From assembly GCA_032334235.1 (NCBI GenBank), contig JAVSGI010000005.1, positions 682,001 through 746,000 of the forward strand: a stretch of 64,000 bases of DNA, given 5' to 3'. This stretch comes from Paracoccaceae bacterium Fryx2. Its GTDB lineage: Bacteria; Pseudomonadota; Alphaproteobacteria; Rhodobacterales; Rhodobacteraceae. The notes beneath the pieces were generated by a model, which saw only the letters and a program-made list of their open reading frames with translations, was not told the DNA's origin and made no database searches. The translations under genes were made by a program, and so were the position numbers. Below are positions 18,506 through 27,185 of the stretch, piece after piece. Within the stretch, counting starts at the first letter, position 1. Each line of letters starts with the position of its first letter.

Positions 18506-19107
18506 TTTGCCACCCGCGCGCGGTGCTGCGCCTCGGTCAGGTGATAGCGTGGCGCCATGAACTCCTCGGCGCGGGTGATCCAGCCACCCTTGCCGCCATC
18601 CCGCCTGCGGGCATATTTCCGGCTGGCGGGGCGGGCATCGGCGATGGCGTAATAGTAGTTGCGCCGGGCGATGGCATAGGCATCGGCCAGATGGGTCGGC
18701 GCCGCCTCGGCTGCCGCCTGCGCCGCGCGGATGGTCAGCGGCCCGATCACCCCGTCGGGGTCGCAGGGAAAGCCCATGTCGGTCAGCAGCCGTTGCAGCA
18801 CCTTCACCGCATTCGAGCCGGCATTCACATACATGTCGAACAGCGACGCCTGCAGCACCTCGGGCAGGGCCGCGATCCTTGGCGCATTGAAATAGTGTTC
18901 GACGAAGATCCGCGCCGCCTGCGCCCGGGTCAGGCGTTTTACGTCCTCGACTGTCACCGCGCCGTCGCCTGTGACATCCAGTCCCAGCCGCCGCATCGTC
19001 GCCAGCGTGACGCCGTATTTGGTCGCCCCGCCCGGATCGTCGGGGTCGTTGACGTAGCCGCCTTCGCGCGCGACGATCTCTTCGGCAATGGTCTGAACGG
19101 ATTTCAT
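18496..19107 (-). CDS. Holin-associated N-acetylmuramidase (GH108 endolysin)
   Basis: A 203-aa peptidoglycan hydrolase with an N-terminal GH108 domain: the EGGYVNDPDDPGGATKYGVT motif holds the catalytic Glu at residue 15, and AARIFVEHYFNAPRIAALPE and LFDMYVNAGSNAVKVLQR follow; a C-terminal peptidoglycan-binding segment (DPDGVIGPLTIRAAQA) is present. No signal peptide, which fits holin-dependent release. A GGTTAA/TTAACC half-site, the form bound by CtrA, lies about 46 bp upstream (19153-19158). Confidence 0.85.
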   Translation of the reverse strand: MKSVQTIAEEIVAREGGYVNDPDDPGGATKYGVTLATMRRLGLDVTGDGAVTVEDVKRLTRAQAARIFVEHYFNAPRIAALPEVLQASLFDMYVNAGSNAVKVLQRLLTDMGFPCDPDGVIGPLTIRAAQAAAEAAPTHLADAYAIARRNYYYAIADARPASRKYARRRDGGKGGWITRAEEFMAPRYHLTEAQHRARVAKWA

Positions 19108-19169
19108 GATGTGCCCCGCATGGTTTCCCTGCGGGACAGGCTGGCGTCAGCCGGTTAATTCCGGCGCAA

Positions 19170-19625
19170 TCAACCGTTCGGCGGCGCGTCCGGCTGCTGA
19201 TAGACGCCCTGATCCTTCAGCGCGTCCATCACTTCCTTGGGCATGTAGGTTTCGTCATGCTTGGCAAGGATCTCGCTGGCCTGAAACACCCCGTCCACCA
19301 GCTTGCCGGTGCCGATCATGCCGGTGCCTTCGGAAAAGAGGTCGGGCAGCACCCCGGAAAAGGAAACCGGCACGGTCGCCGCGCCGTCGGTCACCCGGAA
19401 GGTCACGGTTTCGCCCTGCCCGCGCACGACGCTGCCTTCCTCGACCAGACCGCCCAGCCGGAACACCTCGTTCGCCTCCGGCGGTTCGTCGCGCACCTGG
19501 ATCGGCGCGCGGAAGAAGTTGATCCCGTCGCGCATCGCATAGCCGATCAGCGCGGTCGATCCCGCCAGCGCCACAAAGGCCAGTGCGATCACCTGAATCC
19601 GCCGCTGTTTCTTCAGACCCTTCAT
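19170..19625 (-). CDS. ccmE: Cytochrome c maturation protein CcmE
   Basis: A 151-aa haem chaperone, anchored by one helix at about 11-29, that carries haem to apocytochrome c in the periplasm. The haem-binding His is in LAKHDETYMPKE near residue 123, and VSFSGVLPDLFSEGTG is the conserved OB-fold stretch. No other ccm gene is in the window. It follows argC by 16 bp on the same strand. Confidence 0.93.
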   Translation of the reverse strand: MKGLKKQRRIQVIALAFVALAGSTALIGYAMRDGINFFRAPIQVRDEPPEANEVFRLGGLVEEGSVVRGQGETVTFRVTDGAATVPVSFSGVLPDLFSEGTGMIGTGKLVDGVFQASEILAKHDETYMPKEVMDALKDQGVYQQPDAPPNG

Positions 19626-19641
19626 CTTTCCCCCTCCGGCG

Positions 19642-20670
19642 TCACGGGAATACCGGCGCCAGCATCAGCCCCGCCGTTTCCTCGAGCCCCAGCATCAGAT
19701 TGGCGTTCTGGATCGCCTGACCCGAACTGCCCTTGCACAGGTTGTCCAGCACCGTGACAACCATCGCCCGCCCCGGCACCCGGTCACCGATCACGCCGAC
19801 ATGCACATAGTTGGAGCCCCGGATGTCGCGTGTCGAGGGCAATGCGCCAAACGCCAGCACCTCGACAAAGGGTTCCAGCGTGTAGCGCGCCGCCAGCGTG
19901 GCATGAACCTCTGCCGGATCGCCTTTCACATAGACCGACGCAAGGATGCCCCGGTTCATCGGCAGCAGATGCGGGGTGAAGCGCACCTGCACCGGGCGCC
20001 CGGCCAACTTGCTGAATTCCTGATCGAATTCGCCCAGGTGGCGATGCTTGCCCCCGGCCGAATAGGCATGTGTGCCCTCGCTCAGCTCGGCGTGCAGCAG
20101 GCTTTCCTTCAGGCTCCGCCCTGCCCCCGAAACCCCGGCCTTGAGGTCGATCAAGATGTCGTCAAGGTCGATCACCCCGGCCTCGATCAGCGGGCGCAGC
20201 GCGAACTGACCGGCGGCGGCATTGCAGCCCGTGCCCGCCACCAGACGCGCGGCGCGGATGTCGTCGCGGTAGAATTCGGTCAGACCGTAAACCGCCTCGG
20301 CCTGCAATTCGGGGGCGACATGCGGCTGGCCATACCATTTCTGATACTCCGCCGGGTCGCGCAGCCGGAAATCGGCGGAAAGATCGACCACCTTCTGGTC
20401 GGACGGCAGCGCCGCAATCACCGCCTGGCTGGTGGCATGGGGCAGCGCGCAGAACGCGAGATCGACATGGGCAAAGTCGATCTCCTCGATCCGGCACAGC
20501 TTCGGCAGGTTCAGGTGGCGCAGGAACGGGAACACATCCTCCATCGCCATCCCGGCCTTGCGGTCGCCCGACAGCGCCACAATCTGCATCGCGGGATGGG
20601 TGGCGATCAGGCGCACCAGTTCGGCGCCGGTATAGCCAGACGCACCAAGTATGGCGATTTTCTTTTTCAT
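19642..20670 (-). CDS. argC: N-acetyl-gamma-glutamyl-phosphate reductase
   Basis: A 342-aa NADP-dependent enzyme of arginine synthesis. [13 protein letters not shown] is the dinucleotide fold at the N-terminus, [15 protein letters not shown] holds the catalytic Cys (about residue 149), and [10 protein letters not shown] and [12 protein letters not shown] carry the catalytic His and substrate contacts. Its promoter region contains the duplicated end of murI. Confidence 0.95.
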   Translation of the reverse strand: MKKKIAILGASGYTGAELVRLIATHPAMQIVALSGDRKAGMAMEDVFPFLRHLNLPKLCRIEEIDFAHVDLAFCALPHATSQAVIAALPSDQKVVDLSADFRLRDPAEYQKWYGQPHVAPELQAEAVYGLTEFYRDDIRAARLVAGTGCNAAAGQFALRPLIEAGVIDLDDILIDLKAGVSGAGRSLKESLLHAELSEGTHAYSAGGKHRHLGEFDQEFSKLAGRPVQVRFTPHLLPMNRGILASVYVKGDPAEVHATLAARYTLEPFVEVLAFGALPSTRDIRGSNYVHVGVIGDRVPGRAMVVTVLDNLCKGSSGQAIQNANLMLGLEETAGLMLAPVFP

Positions 20671-20695
20671 TTCAGGGCCTTCCAGACGTATCTTC

Positions 20696-20755
20696 CAGTT
20701 TCAGGCGGCGTCAAAGCTGATCCGGCAGTTTCAGGCGGCGTCAAAGCTGATCCGG
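20696..20755. repeat. 30-bp perfect tandem duplication spanning the murI stop
   Basis: Two identical 30-bp units at 20696-20725 and 20726-20755. The second (in plus coordinates) encodes the last murI residues RISFDAA and the stop; the first repeats that coding end, stop included, beyond the gene. It lies in the 60-bp murI-argC gap. Confidence 0.95.
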
Positions 20756-21543
20756 CGTCGCAGGAACTGCGTGGCCTTGTTCGACACCGAGGCCGGATCG
20801 CCCGTGGTCAGGAACTTCGACTCGGTGCCGGACCCCAGAAACTCGGGCCTGCGTGTCAGATAGTCGGCAAGGCTTTCGGCCACAAGATTGGCCTGCGAAT
20901 AGACCTTTACCTTTTCCCCCAGCGCCTCGGCGAAAACCGTCTGCATCAACGGGTAATGGGTGCAGCCCAGCACGGCGGCCTGCGGATGCGGCATCCGGCG
21001 CTTCAGCGCCTCGACATGGGCTCGCACCAGCGTTTCGGCCAGCATCTCGTCGCCCTGCTCTATGGCATCGACCACGCCGCCGCAGGGCTGCGCCTCGACA
21101 TCCACCCCGATGGCACGGAACGCGAGTTCCCGCTGGAAGGCGCGGCTTGCCACCGTGGCGGGGGTGGCGAACAGCGCAACATGCTTGACCGACACCTCGC
21201 GCGGCGGCGAGTTGTCGCCCCATTGCCGCTCGGTCAGCGCCTCGATCAGCGGCACGAACACGCCCAGCACCCGCTTGCCCGGCGGCACCCAGGTTTCCTG
21301 CATCCGTTTCAGCGCGGCCGCACTGGCGGTATTGCACGCCAGGATCACCAGATCGCAGCCTTCTTCCCACAACCGTTCGGTCGCGGCACAGGTCAGCGCG
21401 AAAATGTCGTCAGGGGTTCGCACGCCATAGGGCGCATGGGCGTTGTCGCCCAGATAGACGAACGGCACCTCCGGCAGCCGCCGCGCCAACGCATCCAGCA
21501 CCGTGAGGCCGCCCAGCCCCGAATCGAACACCCCGACCGCCAT
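20731..21543 (-). CDS. murI: Glutamate racemase
   Basis: A 270-aa cofactor-independent racemase supplying D-glutamate for peptidoglycan. It shows [10 protein letters not shown] at residues 6-15, the first catalytic Cys in ACNTAS (about residue 70), and the second in GCTHYPL (about residue 192). The final seven residues lie in the tandem duplication, but the frame ends at the first stop so the protein is not lengthened. Confidence 0.94.
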   Translation of the reverse strand: MAVGVFDSGLGGLTVLDALARRLPEVPFVYLGDNAHAPYGVRTPDDIFALTCAATERLWEEGCDLVILACNTASAAALKRMQETWVPPGKRVLGVFVPLIEALTERQWGDNSPPREVSVKHVALFATPATVASRAFQRELAFRAIGVDVEAQPCGGVVDAIEQGDEMLAETLVRAHVEALKRRMPHPQAAVLGCTHYPLMQTVFAEALGEKVKVYSQANLVAESLADYLTRRPEFLGSGTESKFLTTGDPASVSNKATQFLRRRISFDAA

Positions 21544-21558
21544 CTGCCCACCCCTCCC

Positions 21559-22437
21559 TTACCGGGATTTGTACTTCGCCTCGAACTCGTAGCCCAGATC
21601 ATAGGATTTCATCGGCGCGGGCGAAAGCTCATAGGTGGCCTGGCGCAGAAACTCCATCATCGCCTTGGGGTCGGATTTCAGCGGCTGCAACCGGGCCGAG
21701 GCGATGGGCGCGCCCACCACCACCTGCACCGGCTCGTCCACCCGCGCCTTGAACTCCTTGATCAAGAGGCCAAGCCGCAGCGTCGAATGCATGTGGCTGG
21801 CCACCTGGAACAGCCGGCTGTTGTGGCCGGTGAAGAACACCGGCACCACGGTCGCATCCGACCGGGCGATCATCTTGGCGGTGAAGTTGCGCCAGCCCGG
21901 GTCCATCGGGTGCGAGAAGGGCCTGGCGCTGGTTGACACCGTGCCGCCCGGAAACACCCCGATCGCTCCGCCATCGGCCAGATAGGCCAATGATTTCGCC
22001 CGGGTTTCCAGGTTCAGCTTCACCGCCTCGCGCGTGTCGTCAAACGAGATCGGCAGCACGACCCGGTTCAGATCCTCGGCCCGGCGGAACACCGAATTGG
22101 CGAGAATGCGAAAATCGCCCCGCACCCGCGACAGAAGGTGCCCCATCATCAGCCCGTCGAGGATGCCGTAAGGGTGGTTCGCAATCACCACCAGCGGCCC
22201 GTTGGCCGGGATGTTGGACAGGCTGCCCCCCACCACGTCGAGGCTGAGCCCATAGCGTTGCACGATCACGTCCCAGAAGTTCAGCCCGCGCGCCACGTCG
22301 GCCTCATAGCCCCGCGCCCGGCGCATCAGCGACAAGCGGCCCGTCACGTTTTCCAGCACCCGGATCAGCGCGCGACCGCCACGGGTCTGCGCCGACGAGG
22401 CATAGCTGATCTCGCGTGTGACATCCTTGCTGGTCAT
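21559..22437 (-). CDS. Lysophospholipid acyltransferase family protein
   Basis: A 292-aa PlsC-superfamily protein. The catalytic block is NHPYGILDG near residue 97 (H-x4-D form), with FPGGTVS as the phosphate-binding block and VPVFFTGHNSRLFQVA after it. It lacks long membrane helices apart from the substrate groove. Related sequences include the acyltransferase half of OlsF-type ornithine lipid synthases, so it may complete the product of the distant OlsB; that is inference. ATG at 22437 chosen because the family begins near there; it lies 15 bp upstream of murI. Confidence 0.75.
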   Translation of the reverse strand: MTSKDVTREISYASSAQTRGGRALIRVLENVTGRLSLMRRARGYEADVARGLNFWDVIVQRYGLSLDVVGGSLSNIPANGPLVVIANHPYGILDGLMMGHLLSRVRGDFRILANSVFRRAEDLNRVVLPISFDDTREAVKLNLETRAKSLAYLADGGAIGVFPGGTVSTSARPFSHPMDPGWRNFTAKMIARSDATVVPVFFTGHNSRLFQVASHMHSTLRLGLLIKEFKARVDEPVQVVVGAPIASARLQPLKSDPKAMMEFLRQATYELSPAPMKSYDLGYEFEAKYKSR

Positions 22438-22537
22438 GCGGCGGCCCTTCCCGATGCGGCTTGCCTTAGCGCCAAACGCCAAGTCTGACCAGCAAAGATC
22501 AAGAGATTGCGACAGTCCTGCGACAGTCGCGTCAAGG

Positions 22538-25500
22538 TCACCTTGCCGCCATGGCCTGCGGCGCCCCGCCCGCCCGCAGGGCTGCCAGCAACTCGGTCCG
22601 GCGCGCGGCGGCCCGTGCGGCATTGGCCGCCATCACCGGTCCGAACCCGCGGATCGTCAGCGGCAGTTCCGCCAGTTCCACGGCAAGCGCCCGATTGGCG
22701 GGCGTCAGCAGCGGCCGGATCGCTGCCATGTCGGCCTCGTATTGCGCGATCAGCCCGCGCTCCATCCGGCGCTCGGCAGTTTGCCCGAACGGGTCGGCGA
22801 AGGTGCCGCGCAGCGGCTTCAGCGCGGCCAGCACGCGAAACACCGGCAGCATCCACGGCCCGAAGGCGCGCTTCTTCGGGCGGTGGCCGTCCTTGCCGGG
22901 CAGGAACGGCGGCGCCAGATGGAAGGTCGGACGGAACGGCCCGTCAAACTCGGCCCGCGCCTTTTCGACCGATTGCAGATGCAGCCGGGCAACTTCGTAT
23001 TCATCCTTGTAGCTCAAGAGCTTGTGGTAGCCTTTTGCCACTTGCGGCCGCAGGCTTTCGGGCGTCGCCGCCACCAGTGCCAGATAGCGCTCCGCCAGTG
23101 CCGCATTCTGATAGGCGCGCAGGTGCGCTGCACGAAACGCCACCGGGTCGGGGGCGGCAGGCTGCGCCGGGGTCAGCACCGCCGCGACCTGATCGGGGTG
23201 CAGCACCGCCCAGCGGCCAAGCTGGAACGCCCGCGTGCTGGCTTCCGCCCCGCTGCCGTTCAGCACGATGGCGCGCAAGATCGCTTCAAGGCTCAGCGGC
23301 ACGAAACCCCTTTGCCACGCCGCGCCGAACACGATCATGTTGGAATAGAGGCTGTCGCCCAAGGTCGCCCGCGCCAGGTCTGACGCATCGAAGAACGTCA
23401 CCCGGTCTTGCAGCCGTGCCTGAAGTGCCACTTGCAACCTGTCGGACGGAATGCGGAATTCGGTATTGCGGGTGAAGTCGCCGGTGACGATGTCGTGCGA
23501 GTTCACCACCGCGCCGGTGCGCCCCGTGGTCATCAGGCCAAGGGTCTTCGCCCCCGCCGTCACCACCAGATCGCCGCCGATCACGCAATCGGCCTCGCCC
23601 ACCGCCACGCGGATCGCGCTGATGTCCTCGGGCGTCTCGGCAATCCGGCAATGGATGTGCACCGCGCCGCCCTTCTGCGCCAGACCCGCCATTTCCATCA
23701 TCCCGGCGCCCTTGCCGTCGATGTGCGCCGCCATCGCAAGGATCGCGCCGACCGTCACAACCCCGGTGCCGCCCACCCCGGTGACCACGATGGTGTGCGT
23801 GCCCCGGATGGTTGGCAGAACCGGCAGCGGCAGGTCAGGCAGGGTGATCGCGGCCGTGGCGGCCTTGCGGGGCTTTGCGCCGTCAAGGGTTACGAACGAC
23901 GGGCAAAACCCTGACAGGCAAGAGAAATCCTTGTTGCATGACGACTGGTCGATGGCCCGCTTGCGGCCCAGTTCGGTTTCCACCGGCACGATGGACACGC
24001 AATTAGACTGCACGCCGCAATCGCCGCAGCCCTCGCAGATGTCCGTGTTGATGAAAACCCGGCGGTCAGGGTCGGGGAAGGTGCCGCGCTTGCGGCGTCG
24101 GCGCTTTTCGGCGGCACAGGTCTGCACATAGACAATGGCCGACACGCCCTTGATCCTGCTGTAATCTTCCTGAACCTGCATCAGCGCGTCGCGGGTTTGC
24201 AGCGCCACCCCGGGCGGGAAGGCCGTCAGGTCCAGCCCTTCCTTGGGGTCATGGACCACCGCGACATGCGCCACCCCCATCGCCCGCAACTCGCGCACGA
24301 TCCGGTCGGCGGTCAGCCCGCCCTCGTTGCCCTGACCGCCGGTCATCGCAACGGCGTCGTTGAACAGGATCTTGTAGGTGATCGTGGTCCCCGCCGCCAG
24401 CGCCGCCCGGATCGCCTGCACCCCGGAATGGTTGTAGGTTCCATCGCCAAGGTTCTGGAAAACATGCGAAGTCTTCGAGAACGGCGCCTCGCCGATCCAG
24501 TTGGCACCCTCGCCGCCCATCTGGGTGAAGCCGGTGGTAGACCGATCCATCCACTGCACCATGTAGTGGCAGCCGATGCCCGCATAGGCGCGGCTGCCCT
24601 CGGGCACCTTGGTGGAACTGTTGTGCGGGCAGCCCGAACAGAAATAGGGCAGCCGCGCGGCCATGTCTTTCGCATTGTCGGCCCGCCGCGCATCGGCCAG
24701 CCGGGCGAGGCCCGCGGTCACGGCGTCGGTGGCGCGGCCCTCCTCCAGCAGGATGCCGCCGATTTTCTCTGCAATCTGAATGGGGTCGAGCGCAAACCTC
24801 GTCGGAAACAGCTCCTCGCCACGGTCGTTCTGCCAGCCATAGACGCGCCGCCCGCGCCGGTCGTGGAAAATCGCCTCCTTGGCCTGCACCTCGATCAGCT
24901 TGCGCTTTTCCTCGACTACCACGATCAGGTCCAGCCCTTCGGCCCAGGCGTGGAAACCCTTGAAATCCATCGGCCAGACCTGCCCGACCTTGTAGGTGGT
25001 GATCCCCAGCCGCTCCGCCTCGGCCGCGTCGATGCCCAAGAGCGACAGCGCGTGAACGAGGTCGAGCCAGTTCTTCCCCGCCGCCACGAGGCCGATCTTC
25101 GCCCCTGGCTTGCCCCAGACCCGGCGGTCCATGCCATTGGCACGGCTGAACGCCTCGGCGGCAAAGCGCTTGTGGTCGATCATCCGGGCTTCCTGCGCCA
25201 CCGGCGTGTCGATCAGCCGGATGTTCAGCCCGCCCGGCGGCATCGCGAAATCAGGCTGCACGAAACGCATCCGGTGCGGGTCGCCGTTCACCACCGCCGT
25301 CGCCTCGACCGTGTCCTTCATGGTCTTCAGCCCGACCCAGACCCCGGCAAAGCGGCTGAGCGCCCAGCCGTATAGCCCGTAATCCAGCACCTCCTGCACG
25401 CCGGCCGGGCTGACGATCGGCATGTAGGCATCGACCATCGCCCAGTCGGACTGGTGCAGAGTGGTGGAGGATTCGCCGGTATGGTCGTCGCCCATCGCCA

Positions 25501-25924
25501 TCAGCACGCCGCCAAAGCGGCTGGACCCGGCCATGTTGGCGTGGCGCATCACGTCGCCCGAGCGGTCCACCCCCGGCCCCTTGCCGTACCAGAGCGCGAA
25601 CACCCCGTCGAACCGCCCCTCGCCCCGCAGTTCGGCCTGCTGGCTGCCCCAGATCGCGGTGGCGGCCAGATCCTCGTTCAGCCCCGGCTGGAACAGCACG
25701 TCGGCCGGTTCCAGCACGGCCTTCGCGCGCGCCATCGTCATGTCCACCGCGCCCAGCGGCGAGCCGCGATAGCCGGTGCAATAGCCCGCCGTGTGCAGCC
25801 CCGCCGCCTTGTCGCGGGCCTGCTGCATCAGCATCAGCCGCACCAGCGCCTGCGTGCCGTTCAGAAGAACCGGAGATTTCGCCAGATCGAAGCGGTCGGA
25901 CAAAGATATATCCTGCCTGCTCAT
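22538..25924 (-). CDS. Indolepyruvate ferredoxin oxidoreductase family protein (fused)
   Basis: A 1128-aa fusion of the alpha, beta and gamma parts of 2-oxoacid:ferredoxin oxidoreductases, which oxidatively decarboxylate aryl or branched 2-oxo acids to acyl-CoA. The order is an N-terminal TPP-family domain (TGYRGSPLGAVD), the TPP-binding domain (FCSGCPHNSST, GIGCHYM), a 4Fe-4S site CEGCGDCGVQSNC at about 638, the gamma domain (GVGGTGVVTVGAILAMAA) and a C-terminal DUF6537-like segment. Single-chain enzymes of this size are common in aerobic alphaproteobacteria. A 21-bp palindrome lies 40 bp upstream. Confidence 0.9.
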   Translation of the reverse strand: MSRQDISLSDRFDLAKSPVLLNGTQALVRLMLMQQARDKAAGLHTAGYCTGYRGSPLGAVDMTMARAKAVLEPADVLFQPGLNEDLAATAIWGSQQAELRGEGRFDGVFALWYGKGPGVDRSGDVMRHANMAGSSRFGGVLMAMGDDHTGESSTTLHQSDWAMVDAYMPIVSPAGVQEVLDYGLYGWALSRFAGVWVGLKTMKDTVEATAVVNGDPHRMRFVQPDFAMPPGGLNIRLIDTPVAQEARMIDHKRFAAEAFSRANGMDRRVWGKPGAKIGLVAAGKNWLDLVHALSLLGIDAAEAERLGITTYKVGQVWPMDFKGFHAWAEGLDLIVVVEEKRKLIEVQAKEAIFHDRRGRRVYGWQNDRGEELFPTRFALDPIQIAEKIGGILLEEGRATDAVTAGLARLADARRADNAKDMAARLPYFCSGCPHNSSTKVPEGSRAYAGIGCHYMVQWMDRSTTGFTQMGGEGANWIGEAPFSKTSHVFQNLGDGTYNHSGVQAIRAALAAGTTITYKILFNDAVAMTGGQGNEGGLTADRIVRELRAMGVAHVAVVHDPKEGLDLTAFPPGVALQTRDALMQVQEDYSRIKGVSAIVYVQTCAAEKRRRRKRGTFPDPDRRVFINTDICEGCGDCGVQSNCVSIVPVETELGRKRAIDQSSCNKDFSCLSGFCPSFVTLDGAKPRKAATAAITLPDLPLPVLPTIRGTHTIVVTGVGGTGVVTVGAILAMAAHIDGKGAGMMEMAGLAQKGGAVHIHCRIAETPEDISAIRVAVGEADCVIGGDLVVTAGAKTLGLMTTGRTGAVVNSHDIVTGDFTRNTEFRIPSDRLQVALQARLQDRVTFFDASDLARATLGDSLYSNMIVFGAAWQRGFVPLSLEAILRAIVLNGSGAEASTRAFQLGRWAVLHPDQVAAVLTPAQPAAPDPVAFRAAHLRAYQNAALAERYLALVAATPESLRPQVAKGYHKLLSYKDEYEVARLHLQSVEKARAEFDGPFRPTFHLAPPFLPGKDGHRPKKRAFGPWMLPVFRVLAALKPLRGTFADPFGQTAERRMERGLIAQYEADMAAIRPLLTPANRALAVELAELPLTIRGFGPVMAANAARAAARRTELLAALRAGGAPQAMAAR

Positions 25925-25963
25925 TGGGCACCTCCCCTTGCTTTCAGAGCCGTTGGTGCATGA

Positions 25964-25984
25964 TAGGTCAAAATGACTGACCTA
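25964..25984. promoter_or_regulatory. Perfect 7-bp-arm palindrome between ior and lsrB-like gene
   Basis: TAGGTCA-N7-TGACCTA, 40 bp upstream of the oxidoreductase start and 95 bp upstream of the LysR gene. It has the form of a dimeric regulator site; the cognate regulator is not known. Confidence 0.55.
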
Positions 25985-26022
25985 CAAAGCACAAAATAAC
26001 CCATGATCCATTTGCAACTCTG

Positions 26023-26037
26023 CTATGCAGAACATAG
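26023..26037. promoter_or_regulatory. T-N11-A LysR-type box upstream of lsrB-like gene
   Basis: CTATG-N5-CATAG, a 5-bp-arm palindrome with the T-N11-A spacing of LysR-family sites, 41 bp before the regulator's ATG. It would suit autoregulation. Confidence 0.5.
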
Positions 26038-26078
26038 ATAACCGCTGCGGGGGATCACCCTTTGATGCGAAGAGCGGT

Positions 26079-26975
26079 ATGATGGACTGGGACAAGCTGA
26101 GGATCTTTCACGCGGTGGCCGATGCGGGCAGCCTGACCCATGCGGGCGATTCGCTGCATCTGTCGCAGTCTGCGGTCAGCCGCCAGATCCGCTCGCTCGA
26201 GGAAAGCCTGAACGTCACGCTGTTCCACCGCCATGCCCGCGGCCTGATCCTGACGGAACAGGGCGAACTGCTGTTCGACGCCACGGCATCCATGGTCAAG
26301 CGCCTGGAAGCCGCCGCCGCCCGCATCCGCGACTCGGAAGACGAGGTGTTCGGCGAACTCAAGGTCACCACCACCACCGGCTTCGGCACCCTGTGGCTGG
26401 CGCCGCGGCTGACCACGCTCTACAAGAAATACCCGGCGCTGAAGATCGACCTCATGCTGGAGGAACGCGTGCTCGACCTGCCGATGCGCGAAGCCGACGT
26501 GGCGATCCGCATGAAGGAGCCGAGCCAGGCCGACCTGATCCGCAAGCGGCTGATGAACATCCGGATGCGGCTTTACGCCTCTCCCGAATATCTGGCCGAA
26601 CATGGCACGCCCGAAAGCATGGACGATTTCGCCCATCACCGGCTGATCTGCCAGCACCCGGGCACGGCGCAGGTGATGGCCGGGGCGCAACTGGTGGCCG
26701 AGCTGATGAGCCACGACATTCCGTCAACCCTGACGGTGAACAACTATTTCGGCGTGCTGCAGGGCGTGCTGAACCACATCGGCATCGGCGTGCTGCCCGA
26801 CTATCTGACCGAAGATTTTCCCAAGCTTGTCCGCGTGCTGCCCGAGGTCGAATCCGGCGACGTGCCGGTGTTTCTGGCCTACCCAGAAGAGCTGCGCCAT
26901 TCCAAGCGGGTGTCGGCCTTCCGCGAGTTCGTGACGGAAGAAATCTTCAACTACCGCAAACGCCAGCAATCCTGA
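26079..26975 (+). CDS. LysR-family regulator, LsrB/VtlR-like
   Basis: A 298-aa LysR-type regulator. The N-terminal helix-turn-helix reads MDWDKLRIFHAVADAGSLTH then LSQSAVSRQIRSLE, and FHRHARGLILTEQGE follows; this wording is close to what I recall of LsrB/VtlR of Rhizobiales. The effector domain (about 95-290) contains DVAIRMKEPSQADLIRKRL. It is monocistronic, divergent from the oxidoreductase, and followed by a structured RNA candidate, the arrangement known for VtlR/LsrB and AbcR RNAs. The ATG at 26079 (or 26082) is preferred; the in-frame ATG at 26025 would overlap the T-N11-A box. Confidence 0.85.
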   Translation: MMDWDKLRIFHAVADAGSLTHAGDSLHLSQSAVSRQIRSLEESLNVTLFHRHARGLILTEQGELLFDATASMVKRLEAAAARIRDSEDEVFGELKVTTTTGFGTLWLAPRLTTLYKKYPALKIDLMLEERVLDLPMREADVAIRMKEPSQADLIRKRLMNIRMRLYASPEYLAEHGTPESMDDFAHHRLICQHPGTAQVMAGAQLVAELMSHDIPSTLTVNNYFGVLQGVLNHIGIGVLPDYLTEDFPKLVRVLPEVESGDVPVFLAYPEELRHSKRVSAFREFVTEEIFNYRKRQQS

Positions 26976-27022
26976 CCCGAACGGGCCGACAGCGGCAATC
27001 GGAATGCAAGGGAATGTCAGCC

Positions 27023-27037
27023 ATGCATATCGCGCAT
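27023..27037. promoter_or_regulatory. T-N11-A LysR-type box upstream of the sRNA candidate
   Basis: ATGC-N7-GCAT, symmetric and with T-N11-A spacing (T27024, A27036), between the LysR gene and the structured RNA. Read with the box at 26023-26037 it suggests one regulator for both. Confidence 0.45.
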
Positions 27038-27049
27038 GTCGGCCATGCT

Positions 27050-27185
27050 GCGCCTGCGACGAGTTGCACCTTGTGCCGTCGCATCTGTCCGCCTAAGTCC
27101 CAACTTGAAGGTGAGACTGGTTTACCTGTCATGCCTTCATACCTCCCTGTTGGACTTGGCCGAGCTTTCAGCTCGGCCTTTTTTT
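27050..27185 (+). ncRNA. Candidate AbcR-like trans-acting small RNA
   Basis: Three stem-loops can be drawn without overlap. SL1 is 27055-27083 (TGCGAC/GTCGCA around GCAC/GTGC). SL2 is 27095-27157 (AAGTCCCAAC with GTTGGACTT, one bulge, enclosing TGAAGG/CCTTCA). SL3 is the terminator 27158-27185. In SL2 the segment TACCTCCCT (27140-27148) is left unpaired; its CCUCCC can pair with Shine-Dalgarno sequences. No start codon with a ribosome site gives a plausible peptide. AbcR RNAs of Rhizobiales share the three-hairpin plan, exposed pyrimidine motif and location next to VtlR/LsrB. The 5' end is not determined; about 27090 is the alternative. Confidence 0.6.
27158..27185 (+). terminator. Perfect intrinsic terminator
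   Basis: GGCCGAGC-TTTCA-GCTCGGCC followed by seven T residues (27179-27185). It is the best rho-independent terminator in the window and lies 183 bp beyond the LysR stop, so it probably ends a separate transcript. Confidence 0.92.

Noticed and set aside
18023-19107. Remnant prophage
   Set aside because: Only a holin and an endolysin are present, both intact and embedded in core genes, which fits a GTA lysis pair better than a decaying prophage.
19801-21936. A 711-codon plus-strand open frame across argC, murI and the acyltransferase
   Set aside because: It crosses three well-supported minus-strand genes and intergenic repeats and its product has no family features.
26025-26078. Upstream ATG extending the LsrB-like protein by 18 residues
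   Set aside because: The ATG lies inside the T-N11-A box and the added residues have no match to the family N-terminus; MDWDKLR begins the helix-turn-helix domain.
27000-27185. Small protein encoded in the region of the RNA candidate
   Set aside because: Short frames exist but lack ribosome sites and read through the hairpins and terminator; the RNA structure explains the sequence better.
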